The notes beneath the pieces were generated by a model. The model saw nothing but the letters and a program-made list of their open reading frames with translations, was not told the DNA's origin and did no database searches. From a virus, in IMG/VR virus record IMGVR_UViG_3300028416_000009, positions 1 through 64,000 of that record: a DNA stretch of 64,000 nt. One strand, written 5' to 3'. The translations under genes and the position numbers were made by a program. Shown piece after piece: positions 42,909-50,604 of this stretch. Positions within the stretch are counted from its first letter, which is position 1; the number at the start of each line of letters is the position of its first letter.

Positions 42909-43349
42909 ATGAAGATGAAGGGGAGAATATTGTTATTGACATTATTTTTAAGTAGTATGGTGTGGTCACAGAATTGTTCACCATATTATAAAGTTAAAAA
43001 TTGGGACGTGAATCAGGATGTATTTGCAACTGTTTCATTAATTAGTTGTTTTCACGCATACGGTGTCGCAACATCAATAGATTGGTATGACTACTCTGTA
43101 GGATTACATATGATGAGTAAAGGACATAACGGTACAGTGTATGGTTTTGTTAGTTACCAATACAGACCAATCAGGAAGGTTAAATTATCTGCAGGTCCAT
43201 TATATCGTATAAACAACGATAGTGGTTTATTGTTAGGGCAGTATGGTGGTGATGTTTATATCTACAAACGAGTTTGGTTAACAGGTAGAGTTTTACAAAT
43301 AAGGAGAGGTTTAAATTATCTTAATGTAGGACTAAAAGTGGTGATATAG
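42909..43349 (+). CDS. Secreted protein, probable outer-membrane beta-barrel
   Basis: 146 residues. Sec signal peptide [21 protein letters not shown] with a likely cut after WSQ near residue 21. The mature part alternates hydrophobic and polar residues in short strands ([43 protein letters not shown]) and ends in a hydrophobic strand, as in small outer-membrane barrels. Could block receptors or alter the envelope. Lies between tRNA-Asp and tRNA-Glu. Confidence 0.72.
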   Translation: MKMKGRILLLTLFLSSMVWSQNCSPYYKVKNWDVNQDVFATVSLISCFHAYGVATSIDWYDYSVGLHMMSKGHNGTVYGFVSYQYRPIRKVKLSAGPLYRINNDSGLLLGQYGGDVYIYKRVWLTGRVLQIRRGLNYLNVGLKVVI

Positions 43350-43359
43350 TAAGTATCAT

Positions 43360-43431
43360 GGCCCGTTCGTCTATCGGCTAGGACGCCAGGTTTTCATCCT
43401 GGTAAGAGGGGTTCGATTCCCCTACGGGCTA
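43360..43431 (+). tRNA. tRNA-Glu (TTC)
   Basis: 72 bases. Acceptor GGCCCGT/ACGGGCT, anticodon arm CCAGG-TTTTCAT-CCTGG (TTC), T-arm GGGG-TTCGATT-CCCC, discriminator A. Confidence 0.94.
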
Positions 43432-43452
43432 CTTAATGGAAGAGAGGAAATC

Positions 43453-43479
43453 GGGATTCAGAAATGAGTCCCTTTTTTT
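43453..43479 (+). terminator. Rho-independent terminator after tRNA-Glu
   Basis: GGGATTCA/TGAGTCCC stem (one T-G pair) with a GAAA tetraloop and seven T. Confidence 0.85.
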
Positions 43480-43502
43480 ATCGTTATCTTTAAATTATTT
43501 TG

Positions 43503-43510
43503 TATATTTA
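43503..43510 (+). promoter_or_regulatory. Host-type -7-like element
   Basis: TATATTTA, 21 bases before the ATG at 43532; a second TATCTTTA lies at 43485-43492. Both lack the final G. Confidence 0.35.
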
Positions 43511-43531
43511 CCACGTTAAATAATATAAAAT

Positions 43532-43681
43532 ATGACACGAACAATAATTGATGGGGTTAGATACCTGAAAAGAAAAACAACAACAGAGCTTACTGCGGAT
43601 GAGAAAAAGAAACTTCTAAATGGAGAAATCGTTATGTCTCATTACGCCACAGATTACTTTTTTTATAAAATAATTAAATAG
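43532..43681 (+). CDS. Small hypothetical protein
   Basis: 49 residues. DGVRYLKRKTTTELTADEKKKLLNGE has a basic turn followed by a helix; the C-terminus is aromatic. Ends 4 bases before the next ATG. No family recognised. Confidence 0.62.
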   Translation: MTRTIIDGVRYLKRKTTTELTADEKKKLLNGEIVMSHYATDYFFYKIIK

Positions 43682-43685
43682 AAAT

Positions 43686-43910
43686 ATGATAACAGAATTT
43701 GAAGTACTAAACACTTACAGTAAACTTAAAAACGGGCATTACGGAGAAATAGGTAGTTTCGCTCACCATAAGACGTGTAGTCTAATATGTGTTGGTTCAC
43801 TATTAACTGATGAAATGGATGAATTTAGAAAAAACTTTAAAGATGAATTATGGGATTGGTTTTTACAATCTAAAGATTATTACTATAATTCATTACATAA
43901 GAACCTTTAA
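43686..43910 (+). CDS. Small hypothetical protein
   Basis: 74 residues. HYGEIGSFAHHKTCSLICVG contains a Gly/His/Cys stretch but no full zinc motif. The C-terminal half is an amphipathic helix. It converges with a possible 41-residue minus-strand ORF by 4 bases. Function unknown. Confidence 0.65.
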   Translation: MITEFEVLNTYSKLKNGHYGEIGSFAHHKTCSLICVGSLLTDEMDEFRKNFKDELWDWFLQSKDYYYNSLHKNL

Positions 43911-44032
43911 ATAAATAAAAATGTGTCTTCGTCTTCGTGGGTGTAGTAATCTTCGAAACCGTCGATAGTTGTAATGATGATTTCATTACTATCAATAGTC
44001 CCCTTAAATACATTATTTGATTTATCGGGCAT
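43907..44032 (-). CDS. Possible 41-residue ORF
   Basis: Starts MPDKSNNVFKGTIDSNEI and ends in an acidic HEDEDTFLFI. In its sense a TATTTATA box occurs 50 bases upstream (44083-44090). Small, with no similarity recognised; it could be chance, but the gap is otherwise empty. Confidence 0.35.
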   Translation of the reverse strand: MPDKSNNVFKGTIDSNEIIITTIDGFEDYYTHEDEDTFLFI

Positions 44033-44082
44033 TGGTAAAAGGTTAATAAATGTTGGTTTTTATGTAGTAGAGACCTACATTT

Positions 44083-44090
44083 TATAAATA
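44083..44090. promoter_or_regulatory. Octamer TATAAATA/TATTTATA between divergent genes
   Basis: Reads TATAAATA toward the NodU-like gene (29 bases before its ATG) and TATTTATA toward the small minus-strand ORF. Direction cannot be settled here. Confidence 0.35.
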
Positions 44091-44119
44091 GTGAAAAAAA
44101 AACGAATCTCAGGTTAAAT

Positions 44120-45808
44120 ATGAAAATATTATCAATAAATTTTGGATTTAATGGAAGTTTTTCTCTTCTCGTTGATGGTAAGATTATAAAACACACTTCA
44201 TTCCATAAAATTAATTATGGAAATGACCGAAACATCATAAAAGATACGAGTCTTTCTTCTTTTATGTGGGGTGCGGATGTTACATTAGATGAAATCGATT
44301 GGGTCGTACTTGTTGGGTATAAAGAATCTGACTTCAACTTCGATAGAGTTGCCTTTGTTCCCGAGAGCGAATACGAAATTAGTCCTCACTACACTCGAAA
44401 AGATTTTAGATTGGATTCAAAACAAGTTACCGACTTAGGGTCGTTAAATCCTCCATTCACTAAAAAACCATATGACTATATTAAGGGGCACTTTATATAT
44501 AAAGACTTTGTTATTAAGTCGTATATCATTTCTCCTGATTTGTCTTACAATGCTTATGGATACCTAACGTCTAACTTCACAAATTCAATTAACATAACCG
44601 TTAGTAGTTTTGATGAGACACCTGTAGATGGGTCTGTTGTTTCAGTAAGTAAGGGTAATAACATTTCTATAGTGAATAGACCGATGATATCCGTAGGTAA
44701 ACTCTATCCTAAAATAACCGAATTATTAGGTTTTGGTTTGGGGTATTTAAATAGGAGTACGTTGTGTGATATGTCCACCAGATATAATATACCTGAGAAC
44801 TTAAAAGACATAATCGACGAGGGGGTTAACAACCCACTTAGTAAGATAAAAGACAATTACGAATTAAACTTTTTCTTTCAACACAGTACGTCTCAATACA
44901 AACAAGACGAAAAAAGACATAAACAAATACCTTTTTCTTCGTTTAATGTGGACGATATTAATAGTAAATACGCACTTAAAACTGCGGCTATCACACAAAG
45001 AGTTATTGAAAATACTGTGATAAAACTAATAACTGAAAGTGTTAATAATTATTCAGGTAACTTTACTCATAACATAACACTTAGTGGTAGTGTGTTTGAA
45101 AACCGAAGACTTAATACTAAAATATTACAGACCTTTCCAGAATTAAACATTCATATTTCACCATTTAATAGTGAAGAAGTAACATCATTAGGAGGGGCAT
45201 TATACGTTAATATGATAGAAGGAACTCGAAGAATCTATAATAGAGACTTTATTTTATCAACTTCCCCGTATTATGGTTCGTACGAAAATTTAGGTGACGA
45301 AATTAACTATTCCGACTTGTCGTTAAAATTAAAAACTGACCTGATTGGGTATAAAACTAATAACCCTGAGTGTACAGAAAAGAGTTATGGCTATACCGGG
45401 ATACTATTTGATGTTAACTCTAAGGGATTTATAAATACTAAATCATTAATGATTAAAAACCCTTTTGAGAAACCTGTTGTCCTAATAAGTGAAGAATTTT
45501 ATGTTAAACATTTTAATAATGTTAAATACACATACAATAACAATACATTGTCAAAACCTAAAAAACCACATCTATTTAAGGAGTTTATTCATGATGATGG
45601 TTATGTTAATTTGTTTGTTGTTAATGAAACTGTTACACCATTCTTACACCGTATATTAAAAAATACTAATAATGAATATTTGGGTCATTATGACTTTACT
45701 AGTGTGAAAAATAAACATATTAATTATATTCAGACTTTATTTGAAATATCGGACGATTTAGATATTAAAACTTTAATTATTGATAATAAAATACACCACA
45801 TAGAATGA
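44120..45808 (+). CDS. NodU/TobZ carbamoyltransferase-like protein, metal site lost
   Basis: 562 residues, the usual family length. ILSINFGFNGSFSLLVDGKI at the N-terminus and ITLSGSVFENRRLNTKIL with HISPFNSEEVTSLGGALY near 330-375 match the Kae1-like and catalytic halves of NodU-family carbamoyltransferases. The family's HHxxH metal motif is replaced around PDLSYNAYGYLTS (about residue 145), and the N-terminal HD is replaced by NG. Activity is therefore doubtful; a binding or structural role is possible. It overlaps the 2OG oxygenase gene by 4 bases. Confidence 0.72.
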   Translation: MKILSINFGFNGSFSLLVDGKIIKHTSFHKINYGNDRNIIKDTSLSSFMWGADVTLDEIDWVVLVGYKESDFNFDRVAFVPESEYEISPHYTRKDFRLDSKQVTDLGSLNPPFTKKPYDYIKGHFIYKDFVIKSYIISPDLSYNAYGYLTSNFTNSINITVSSFDETPVDGSVVSVSKGNNISIVNRPMISVGKLYPKITELLGFGLGYLNRSTLCDMSTRYNIPENLKDIIDEGVNNPLSKIKDNYELNFFFQHSTSQYKQDEKRHKQIPFSSFNVDDINSKYALKTAAITQRVIENTVIKLITESVNNYSGNFTHNITLSGSVFENRRLNTKILQTFPELNIHISPFNSEEVTSLGGALYVNMIEGTRRIYNRDFILSTSPYYGSYENLGDEINYSDLSLKLKTDLIGYKTNNPECTEKSYGYTGILFDVNSKGFINTKSLMIKNPFEKPVVLISEEFYVKHFNNVKYTYNNNTLSKPKKPHLFKEFIHDDGYVNLFVVNETVTPFLHRILKNTNNEYLGHYDFTSVKNKHINYIQTLFEISDDLDIKTLIIDNKIHHIE

Positions 45809-46437
45809 TAGGAGAAAACCCAACCACCAAAAATGAATTAAATGAAATTTTATCATCAAACACTTTTAGAACGAAAGAGTTTAATCAGGTGTATAGTTTT
45901 TCTAACTCATTTGATGAATCTGAAATCCAACACATTATTGATTACTGCTCAACACTACCAGCGGTAAACGCCGAAATTGGTAGTGATATGGAATCAGAAG
46001 ATATAAATGAAGGGGTTAGAAGTTCTATTGTTAGGTGGGTTCCAATGAACGAAGAGACCAAATATATTTACGAACGACTAATCAATATGGCATTAGAAGC
46101 TAATAATGAGTTATGGGGGTTTGACGTAAATAGTATTATAGAGGAAATACAATATACCGAATATTATGGAACTAACGACGGTCATTACGATTGGCATTTA
46201 GACATTGGAGATGAAATCGACTATCGTAAAATATCAATTACAGTACAACTCTCTGATAAGGACGAATATGAAGGAGGTCACTTAGAAATGAAAACAGGTC
46301 CTATAGATTTAATCACACCCAAAGAAAAGGGATTATCAACAATATTTCCTTCTTTTATGTTACATCGGGTGAATAAAGTAAAAACAGGGCTTCGTCGTTC
46401 TTTAGTGTTATGGATTAGTGGTCCACCCCTTAGGTAA
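45805..46437 (+). CDS. 2OG-Fe(II) oxygenase (prolyl 4-hydroxylase type)
   Basis: 210 residues. Iron ligands are visible in HYDWHLDIG (His131, Asp133) and MLHRV (His187); the 2-oxoglutarate Arg is in LRRSLVLW (Arg198). YEGGHLEMKTG is the usual strand between them. Such enzymes hydroxylate proteins or nucleic acids. It overlaps the NodU-like gene by 4 bases and ends overlapping the next start, so the three are cotranscribed. Confidence 0.87.
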   Translation: MIGENPTTKNELNEILSSNTFRTKEFNQVYSFSNSFDESEIQHIIDYCSTLPAVNAEIGSDMESEDINEGVRSSIVRWVPMNEETKYIYERLINMALEANNELWGFDVNSIIEEIQYTEYYGTNDGHYDWHLDIGDEIDYRKISITVQLSDKDEYEGGHLEMKTGPIDLITPKEKGLSTIFPSFMLHRVNKVKTGLRRSLVLWISGPPLR

Positions 46438-46673
46438 TGGTTTTAAACATAATACTTTACATATCGTTTGTAACCTGTTTAGTTATCTTAGTAATTCGTA
46501 TAGCAGAAAGATTCCCTAACGCCTTAGATGTTGATATTACAGACCCATTAAGTGTCTTAGACGAAGAAGAACCCGTTAGTGATATATGTGTTGTTTGCGC
46601 AAGAAAAAAGGGGTCTGAACCCCTTTTAACCTGTAGTGATGAAAAATGTATTAACAATAGTGATACACACTAA
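46437..46673 (+). CDS. Membrane protein with Cys4 zinc-knuckle-like tail
   Basis: 78 residues. One N-terminal membrane helix (LNIILYISFVTCLVILVIRI) followed by an acidic linker and CVVCARKKGSEPLLTCSDEKC, a CxxC-x12-CxxxxC pattern that could bind zinc. Overlaps the 2OG oxygenase stop and converges with the minus-strand gene by 23 bases. Function unknown. Confidence 0.7.
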   Translation: MVLNIILYISFVTCLVILVIRIAERFPNALDVDITDPLSVLDEEEPVSDICVVCARKKGSEPLLTCSDEKCINNSDTH

Positions 46674-47085
46674 ATTCCATTTCTCGATATTCTATATTAA
46701 ACTTACCTTGTTTTTTTCCTTCTTCAACAACTAATTTAAACTCCTCTCTATTAATTGTATTGTATTTCTTTTCACCTACTTTAAAACTTGATATCCCCAA
46801 TCTTTCCGACTCATCATTCAAAGACAACCATTTTTGGTATTCTTCGTTTTGTCTATTAACGGTTTGTTCTTGTTTATGTAAATGTATTAAATCCTTTAGT
46901 TCCGATTTTGTTAACTCTCTAACTATGTGTTTTGAAAAACTATATGAGTTTCCATCATACAAAAAGTTAGAGGGTTTAGGTGTTTGGTTTTGTAAATCGT
47001 ATAGTTCTTTACCATCAATGTGAACAGGTATTACCTCTTCACATTTATTGCTTAATTCTGGTGTAACAATACAATATCTAACCAC
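46651..47085 (-). CDS. Hypothetical tail-associated protein
   Basis: 144 residues. The N-terminal part is beta-rich and the middle is a helical KSELKDLIHLHKQEQTVNRQ segment. It begins exactly where the next upstream gene ends, and the pair resembles tail-fibre assembly or adhesin accessory gene pairs in layout only. No recognised domain. Confidence 0.65.
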   Translation of the reverse strand: MVRYCIVTPELSNKCEEVIPVHIDGKELYDLQNQTPKPSNFLYDGNSYSFSKHIVRELTKSELKDLIHLHKQEQTVNRQNEEYQKWLSLNDESERLGISSFKVGEKKYNTINREEFKLVVEEGKKQGKFNIEYREMEFSVYHYC

Positions 47086-47312
47086 TAAACTAGAACTATT
47101 TCTCCGTTAACTAATTGATGTGTCTCTGGTGAAAAATTCTCAGGCAATGAGCTAACCTCTATTATTGTGTGTGTTGTGTTATTAAACTCATCGAAAGTAA
47201 CTACAGTGTCTTCGTGTTGACATACTAATACTCCGTCACTTAATTGTGAGTTTTCTGATAACCATGCTAATTCGATTTCACTTGAACCTATTTTTGTTAC
47301 AATTGTATACAT
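47085..47312 (-). CDS. Small hypothetical protein
   Basis: 75 residues, beta-rich, ending THQLVNGEIVLV, a phrase often seen in small phage tail proteins. No membrane or catalytic motif. Coupled to the following gene. Function unknown. Confidence 0.65.
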   Translation of the reverse strand: MYTIVTKIGSSEIELAWLSENSQLSDGVLVCQHEDTVVTFDEFNNTTHTIIEVSSLPENFSPETHQLVNGEIVLV

Positions 47313-47333
47313 TTATATTATTTTTTAAAATTA

Positions 47334-47777
47334 TTATTCTTCAGTTGAATCTTCTTCTGACGATTCTTCTAATGCTTCTTCAGTTTCATCCATGATTTTG
47401 TTAACCATAGCAGAACCTGCACCTGCCGCTGCTGCTCTACCTAAAGACATTAAAGCCGGATTTTCATTCAATTCCTCTTCAGTCATCCACCCTTCTTTAA
47501 GTGAAGTTTCTTTACATTTTTCACCGTATGATTCTACCATTTCGTTTAATGATTCACACATCTTACCGTATGATTCCATACACGTACCTTCGTTTGCACA
47601 TGCTATTTCGTACATCATAGAACCACATTTTTCCATTAGTTCGTTTAATACGTTTAACTTTTCTTCAGATTCGTTTATCGTAAACTCAAATCTTGAAAAG
47701 TCTAATTTTTTAGTTGCTGATTCGTGAAGACCTTGTATTCTTTCAATCTCTTCTTGAATTAAGTTAAAATTTTTCAT
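47334..47777 (-). CDS. Putative packaged virion protein
   Basis: 147 residues. N-terminal MKNFNLIQEEIERIQGLHES looks like a capsid-targeting helix followed by possible prohead protease sites (HE|S at 19/20, INE|S at 36/37). Middle is Cys/Met-rich (EIACANEGTCMES..), then an Ala/Gly-rich SLGRAAAAGAGSAMV segment and an acidic tail. Putative late box 17 bases upstream. Function unknown; packaging is inferred. Confidence 0.72.
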   Translation of the reverse strand: MKNFNLIQEEIERIQGLHESATKKLDFSRFEFTINESEEKLNVLNELMEKCGSMMYEIACANEGTCMESYGKMCESLNEMVESYGEKCKETSLKEGWMTEEELNENPALMSLGRAAAAGAGSAMVNKIMDETEEALEESSEEDSTEE

Positions 47778-47794
47778 ATCTGTTTTTGTTTATA

Positions 47795-47802
47795 TATAAA
47801 TA
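47795..47802 (-). promoter_or_regulatory. Putative late box TATTTATA
   Basis: Exact octamer in gene sense, 17 bases before the ATG at 47777. Confidence 0.5.
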
Positions 47803-47810
47803 CCATTAAG

Positions 47811-48395
47811 TTATGGTTTCTCCTTAATTTGTGTTTGCCACTCTTTAAAGTTGGTTCTTTTATTTTTAGGTACCCATTTCCAATGTTCGGACAAAGAAGA
47901 GTGTTCAATTTCGATATAATTAGGAATCAACTCTTTTTGATATTTCTCCCATAGTGTGTAAGTAACTTCTTCTAACCCATCGTCTTCAATACTTAGACTT
48001 AAATGAGACCCTTCGTTATTTATAAATTCTTCATATATAGGATATTCATACACATTAATTGACTGTATTATATTATTACGTTCTCGGTAATTCTTAATTT
48101 CCTCAATATCTTTATACATAAAGATTACTAATACATCTTTTAACTCATCAATCGACTTGTGAAGTAGACCTGAACATGAAGGACAAAACGCAACGTAATT
48201 GTCTGAAGAATTAAGTTTGTCTTTAAATGTTTCGTCATTATAAATAATTTCTTCCCATCTCTCATGGATTAAGTTATCATAATCAGAGTCTATTATATAT
48301 GCGGTGATTTTATTACCAGCACCGTGAGGTCCTGTCACAATAACTTTACTGTATTTGTCTATTATCTCTTTATGGTCAAAATAATTTTTACTCAT
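47811..48395 (-). CDS. P-loop protein, kinase-like
   Basis: 194 residues. VIVTGPHGAGNKITA (18-32) is a Walker A-like P-loop in which the GKT is replaced by GNKIT. VLVIFMYKDIEEIKNYRERN (about 90-110) fits a lid/Walker B region. PSCSG lies between. Small phage P-loop kinases of nucleosides or sulfotransferase-like enzymes have this size, but the altered loop makes activity unsure. A near-match box CTATAAATT lies just upstream. Confidence 0.72.
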   Translation of the reverse strand: MSKNYFDHKEIIDKYSKVIVTGPHGAGNKITAYIIDSDYDNLIHERWEEIIYNDETFKDKLNSSDNYVAFCPSCSGLLHKSIDELKDVLVIFMYKDIEEIKNYRERNNIIQSINVYEYPIYEEFINNEGSHLSLSIEDDGLEEVTYTLWEKYQKELIPNYIEIEHSSLSEHWKWVPKNKRTNFKEWQTQIKEKP

Positions 48396-48448
48396 TTTCT
48401 ATAAATTATAAGCAAATATAAGATATATATAAGAATATGTAAACGATT

Positions 48449-48730
48449 ATGTACTATGAAGATTATGTGGTGATGACAAATACTGGTATGACAAATAAGT
48501 CTACCTTATTAGACACGTTAAAGAGTTACGAACTGTATAAACAGATGACGTATAGAGAATGGGAATCCACTATAACTTTCTCAACAGTGGATGGGTTTGA
48601 TAATAATATGGAGGCTCTAATTTATTATGGTGGTATAACCTTAGAGAGATTAGAATATTATGAAAAGTACGAAGAATGTAAAAAATTAAATAACATTTTG
48701 AAACTTTACGAACCGATAATCAGAAAATAA
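48449..48730 (+). CDS. Small acidic protein of an LEEYE-C family
   Basis: 93 residues. The C-terminal LERLEYYEKYEECKKLNNI resembles the ends of the proteins at 39857 and 41322. The N-terminal half is unrelated. Helical, acidic, no membrane segment. Function unknown. Confidence 0.72.
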   Translation: MYYEDYVVMTNTGMTNKSTLLDTLKSYELYKQMTYREWESTITFSTVDGFDNNMEALIYYGGITLERLEYYEKYEECKKLNNILKLYEPIIRK

Positions 48731-48741
48731 CCCAAAAATGT

Positions 48742-48772
48742 TTTGGTAATACAAACTTAATTCTTATCTTTG
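48742..48772 (+). promoter_or_regulatory. Host-type promoter
   Basis: TTTG at 48742-48745 and TATCTTTG at 48765-48772 with 19 bases between, 23 bases before the ATG at 48796. Confidence 0.65.
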
Positions 48773-48795
48773 TTGAACATTAAAAGATAACAATT

Positions 48796-49212
48796 ATGAC
48801 CGTACACGAAAAATCTCAAGAGCAAAACCAATCTTCACTTAAAAAAGGAAAAATCATTTCCTCATTAACTAAGGGTAAGACCCGTGTTTATGAAGTTGAA
48901 CTTCAAGGACGTGATTATTGGAGAACGTATACTGTTGAGTTTTTAATAGAAAATGTTTATTTTTTTAACAGTAGATTAGTATCTTTGGATTTAAAAATGA
49001 CTAAAATCGCAAGTGGTAGTATGGATTTGACACGTTTCGAAACGGCTAAAGAGGATGTTGAAGTGTTCAAATCTCACAAAACCAAAGGAGAGTTAAGTCG
49101 ATTAGTGGTTGATTTTTCAAGTAAAGCAAAGTCACAACTTCTAAAAGATAGTGTATTCAAAGCGGCGTGTTACGGAGTAAAACATCTACATATAAATAAA
49201 GTGGTAATATAA
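48796..49212 (+). CDS. Hypothetical protein upstream of glutathione peroxidase
   Basis: 138 residues, beta-rich in the middle (TRVYEVELQGRDYWRTYTVE) and basic at both ends. No signal peptide or motif recognised. It has a good host-type promoter and lies 5 bases before the peroxidase gene, so they form one operon. Confidence 0.72.
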   Translation: MTVHEKSQEQNQSSLKKGKIISSLTKGKTRVYEVELQGRDYWRTYTVEFLIENVYFFNSRLVSLDLKMTKIASGSMDLTRFETAKEDVEVFKSHKTKGELSRLVVDFSSKAKSQLLKDSVFKAACYGVKHLHINKVVI

Positions 49213-49217
49213 TAATT

Positions 49218-49739
49218 ATGAAAAGTAGTTTTAATCAATTCATACAAAAAACCTACGATGGTAGAGTAATAGACCCATCATATGTTCGATTCAGAGGTAT
49301 GAAATCAATAGTAATAAATGTGGCATCAGAATGTGGGTACACGGATACTAACTATAAAGATATTTTTGAATTCGCAACCAAAATGAAAGACAAGGTATCG
49401 ATATACCTATACCCTTCGAATGACTTTGGAGGTCAAGAACCTAAAAGTGAAGAAGAAATCGCTAAGTTCTGTGATAAGTATGGAGTCTTAGATTTATATC
49501 CTACGGTTAAACTAATGAATAAAATATCGGTTAAAGATAGTGAGTTATTTCAATACTTACAATATGACAACAACTTAACACAAGAAGGGGTTAATTGTGA
49601 AGTAACATGGAATTTTCAAAAGTTTTTAATTAATACTGACGGTAGTTTGTGGGGATATTTATACCCTGAAGAATCATTAACAAACCAAAAAAACATTGAG
49701 GAATGGTGTAATAATATGGAAATAATTAAAGATTATTAA
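49218..49739 (+). CDS. Glutathione peroxidase-like enzyme
   Basis: 173 residues, typical for bacterial GPx. VINVASECGYTDTNY holds the peroxidatic Cys39, FGGQEP gives Gln73, and TWNFQKFLI gives Trp131 and Asn132, so the catalytic tetrad is complete. Cys replaces the animal selenocysteine. It would reduce peroxides with thioredoxin or glutathione in the cytoplasm. No signal peptide. Cotranscribed with its neighbours; a plausible auxiliary gene protecting replication from oxidative stress. Confidence 0.92.
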   Translation: MKSSFNQFIQKTYDGRVIDPSYVRFRGMKSIVINVASECGYTDTNYKDIFEFATKMKDKVSIYLYPSNDFGGQEPKSEEEIAKFCDKYGVLDLYPTVKLMNKISVKDSELFQYLQYDNNLTQEGVNCEVTWNFQKFLINTDGSLWGYLYPEESLTNQKNIEEWCNNMEIIKDY

Positions 49740-49740
49740 T

Positions 49741-49926
49741 ATGTTGATAGAACCTAAAGAAAAGAATATTGAGAAAATGCCAAATCAAAAATGGCATCAA
49801 ATCATATCGTTTATTAAATCAGGAATTCGTATATTTGGGTATTGTTTAATCCCGTTCGATTTAATTTCTGCGACTATAGTGTTAGTCATTTCAGAAATTA
49901 TTGGAATAGTAGAAGAATTAGTGTAA
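49741..49926 (+). CDS. Small membrane protein
   Basis: 61 residues. KWHQIISFIKSGIRIFGY is followed by one long hydrophobic segment (LISATIVLVISEIIGIVEELV). A short protein of this pattern (KS.IRI..., EI.GI.EE) recurs in Bacteroidota phages. Starts 1 base after the peroxidase stop and overlaps the next gene by one base. Function unknown. Confidence 0.72.
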   Translation: MLIEPKEKNIEKMPNQKWHQIISFIKSGIRIFGYCLIPFDLISATIVLVISEIIGIVEELV

Positions 49927-50099
49927 TGGAAAATATGTTTTTTGAATCCTTAAAAAAAGAATACTTTGTTTTAGTCGAATCTCGTGAAGAGGCACTATTT
50001 TTAGGTGACCACGATAAAATTAAAACAGTTGAAAGAATTATGGGTCATATATGGTCTTTGTTAAAAGAAGATTATTATAAAGACCCGGAGATAGTTTAA
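49926..50099 (+). CDS. Small hypothetical protein before tmRNA
   Basis: 57 residues using ATG 49926 that overlaps the upstream stop (TAATGG); the open frame extends further but would overlap the whole membrane-protein gene. Helical, mixed charge (ESLKKEYFVLVESREEA). Ends 5 bases before the tmRNA, so both may be on one transcript. Confidence 0.65.
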   Translation: MENMFFESLKKEYFVLVESREEALFLGDHDKIKTVERIMGHIWSLLKEDYYKDPEIV

Positions 50100-50104
50100 T
50101 TAAT

Positions 50105-50521
50105 GGGGGTGACTTGGAATTGATTGGCAGGGTCAGTTATACGGGGCACGTAGTGAGATGTTTCCTATCACTTTAATCTACGGTGACAATTTTTTTAGAC
50201 GGCAACGTTTACAACGAGATGGCAATGTTCGGCTTAGTGGCTGACGAAGCTATCGTTAACGCATAGTTAGACTACGTGTTAACAGTAACCCACTCTAAGA
50301 GTCGGTTACATGGGGTCGGTCAGGACACATAACCTAGCAACAGAAGTCCGCAGTGTGGTAGAGTACGATTAAACCCTAAATTGAATCGTTCATTGGGTGT
50401 TGGTTGCAATGATAAATAATAACCAACAAATTTCGGAGTATTAGAAAATACTGACCTAAACGTGTAGTCCTTTATAGGTGGACTGAACAAGACCCGGGTT
50501 CGAAACCCGGCACCTCCACCA
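50105..50521 (+). ncRNA. ssrA: Transfer-messenger RNA (tmRNA)
   Basis: 417 bases. 5' GGGGGTG pairs with 3' CACCTCC, followed by encoded ACCA. The third pair is G-U, the alanine identity element. The T-arm is CCGGG-TTCGAAA-CCCGG. The tag frame probably resumes at GGC 50201, after TTAGAC, and ends at TAG 50264-50266: 21 codons beginning GNVYNEMA and ending DEAIVNA. Gly start fits Bacteroidota tags, but they are normally short and end in ALAA. tmRNA with SmpB rescues stalled ribosomes; smpB is not in the window. Confidence 0.92.
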
Positions 50522-50528
50522 TTAGATA

Positions 50529-50557
50529 AACCACTCCTTAATCGGGGTGGTTTTTTT
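50529..50557 (+). terminator. Rho-independent terminator after tmRNA
   Basis: AACCACTCC/GGGGTGGTT stem (one T-G pair) with TTAATC loop and seven T, 7 bases past the encoded CCA. Confidence 0.88.
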
Positions 50558-50604
50558 ATTATAGAACGTCTATACTTTACGGTTAGGTTTTGTATTATTA
50601 AATT

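Noticed and set aside
43870-44196. Minus-strand ORF of 108 codons
   Set aside because: It overlaps the starts and ends of two better supported genes and has no sensible protein features; the shorter 41-codon ORF in another frame is at least compatible with the gap.
49842-50099. 85-residue version of the ORF before the tmRNA
   Set aside because: Its first 28 codons overlap the membrane-protein gene in another frame; the ATG at 49926 overlaps the upstream stop in the usual way.
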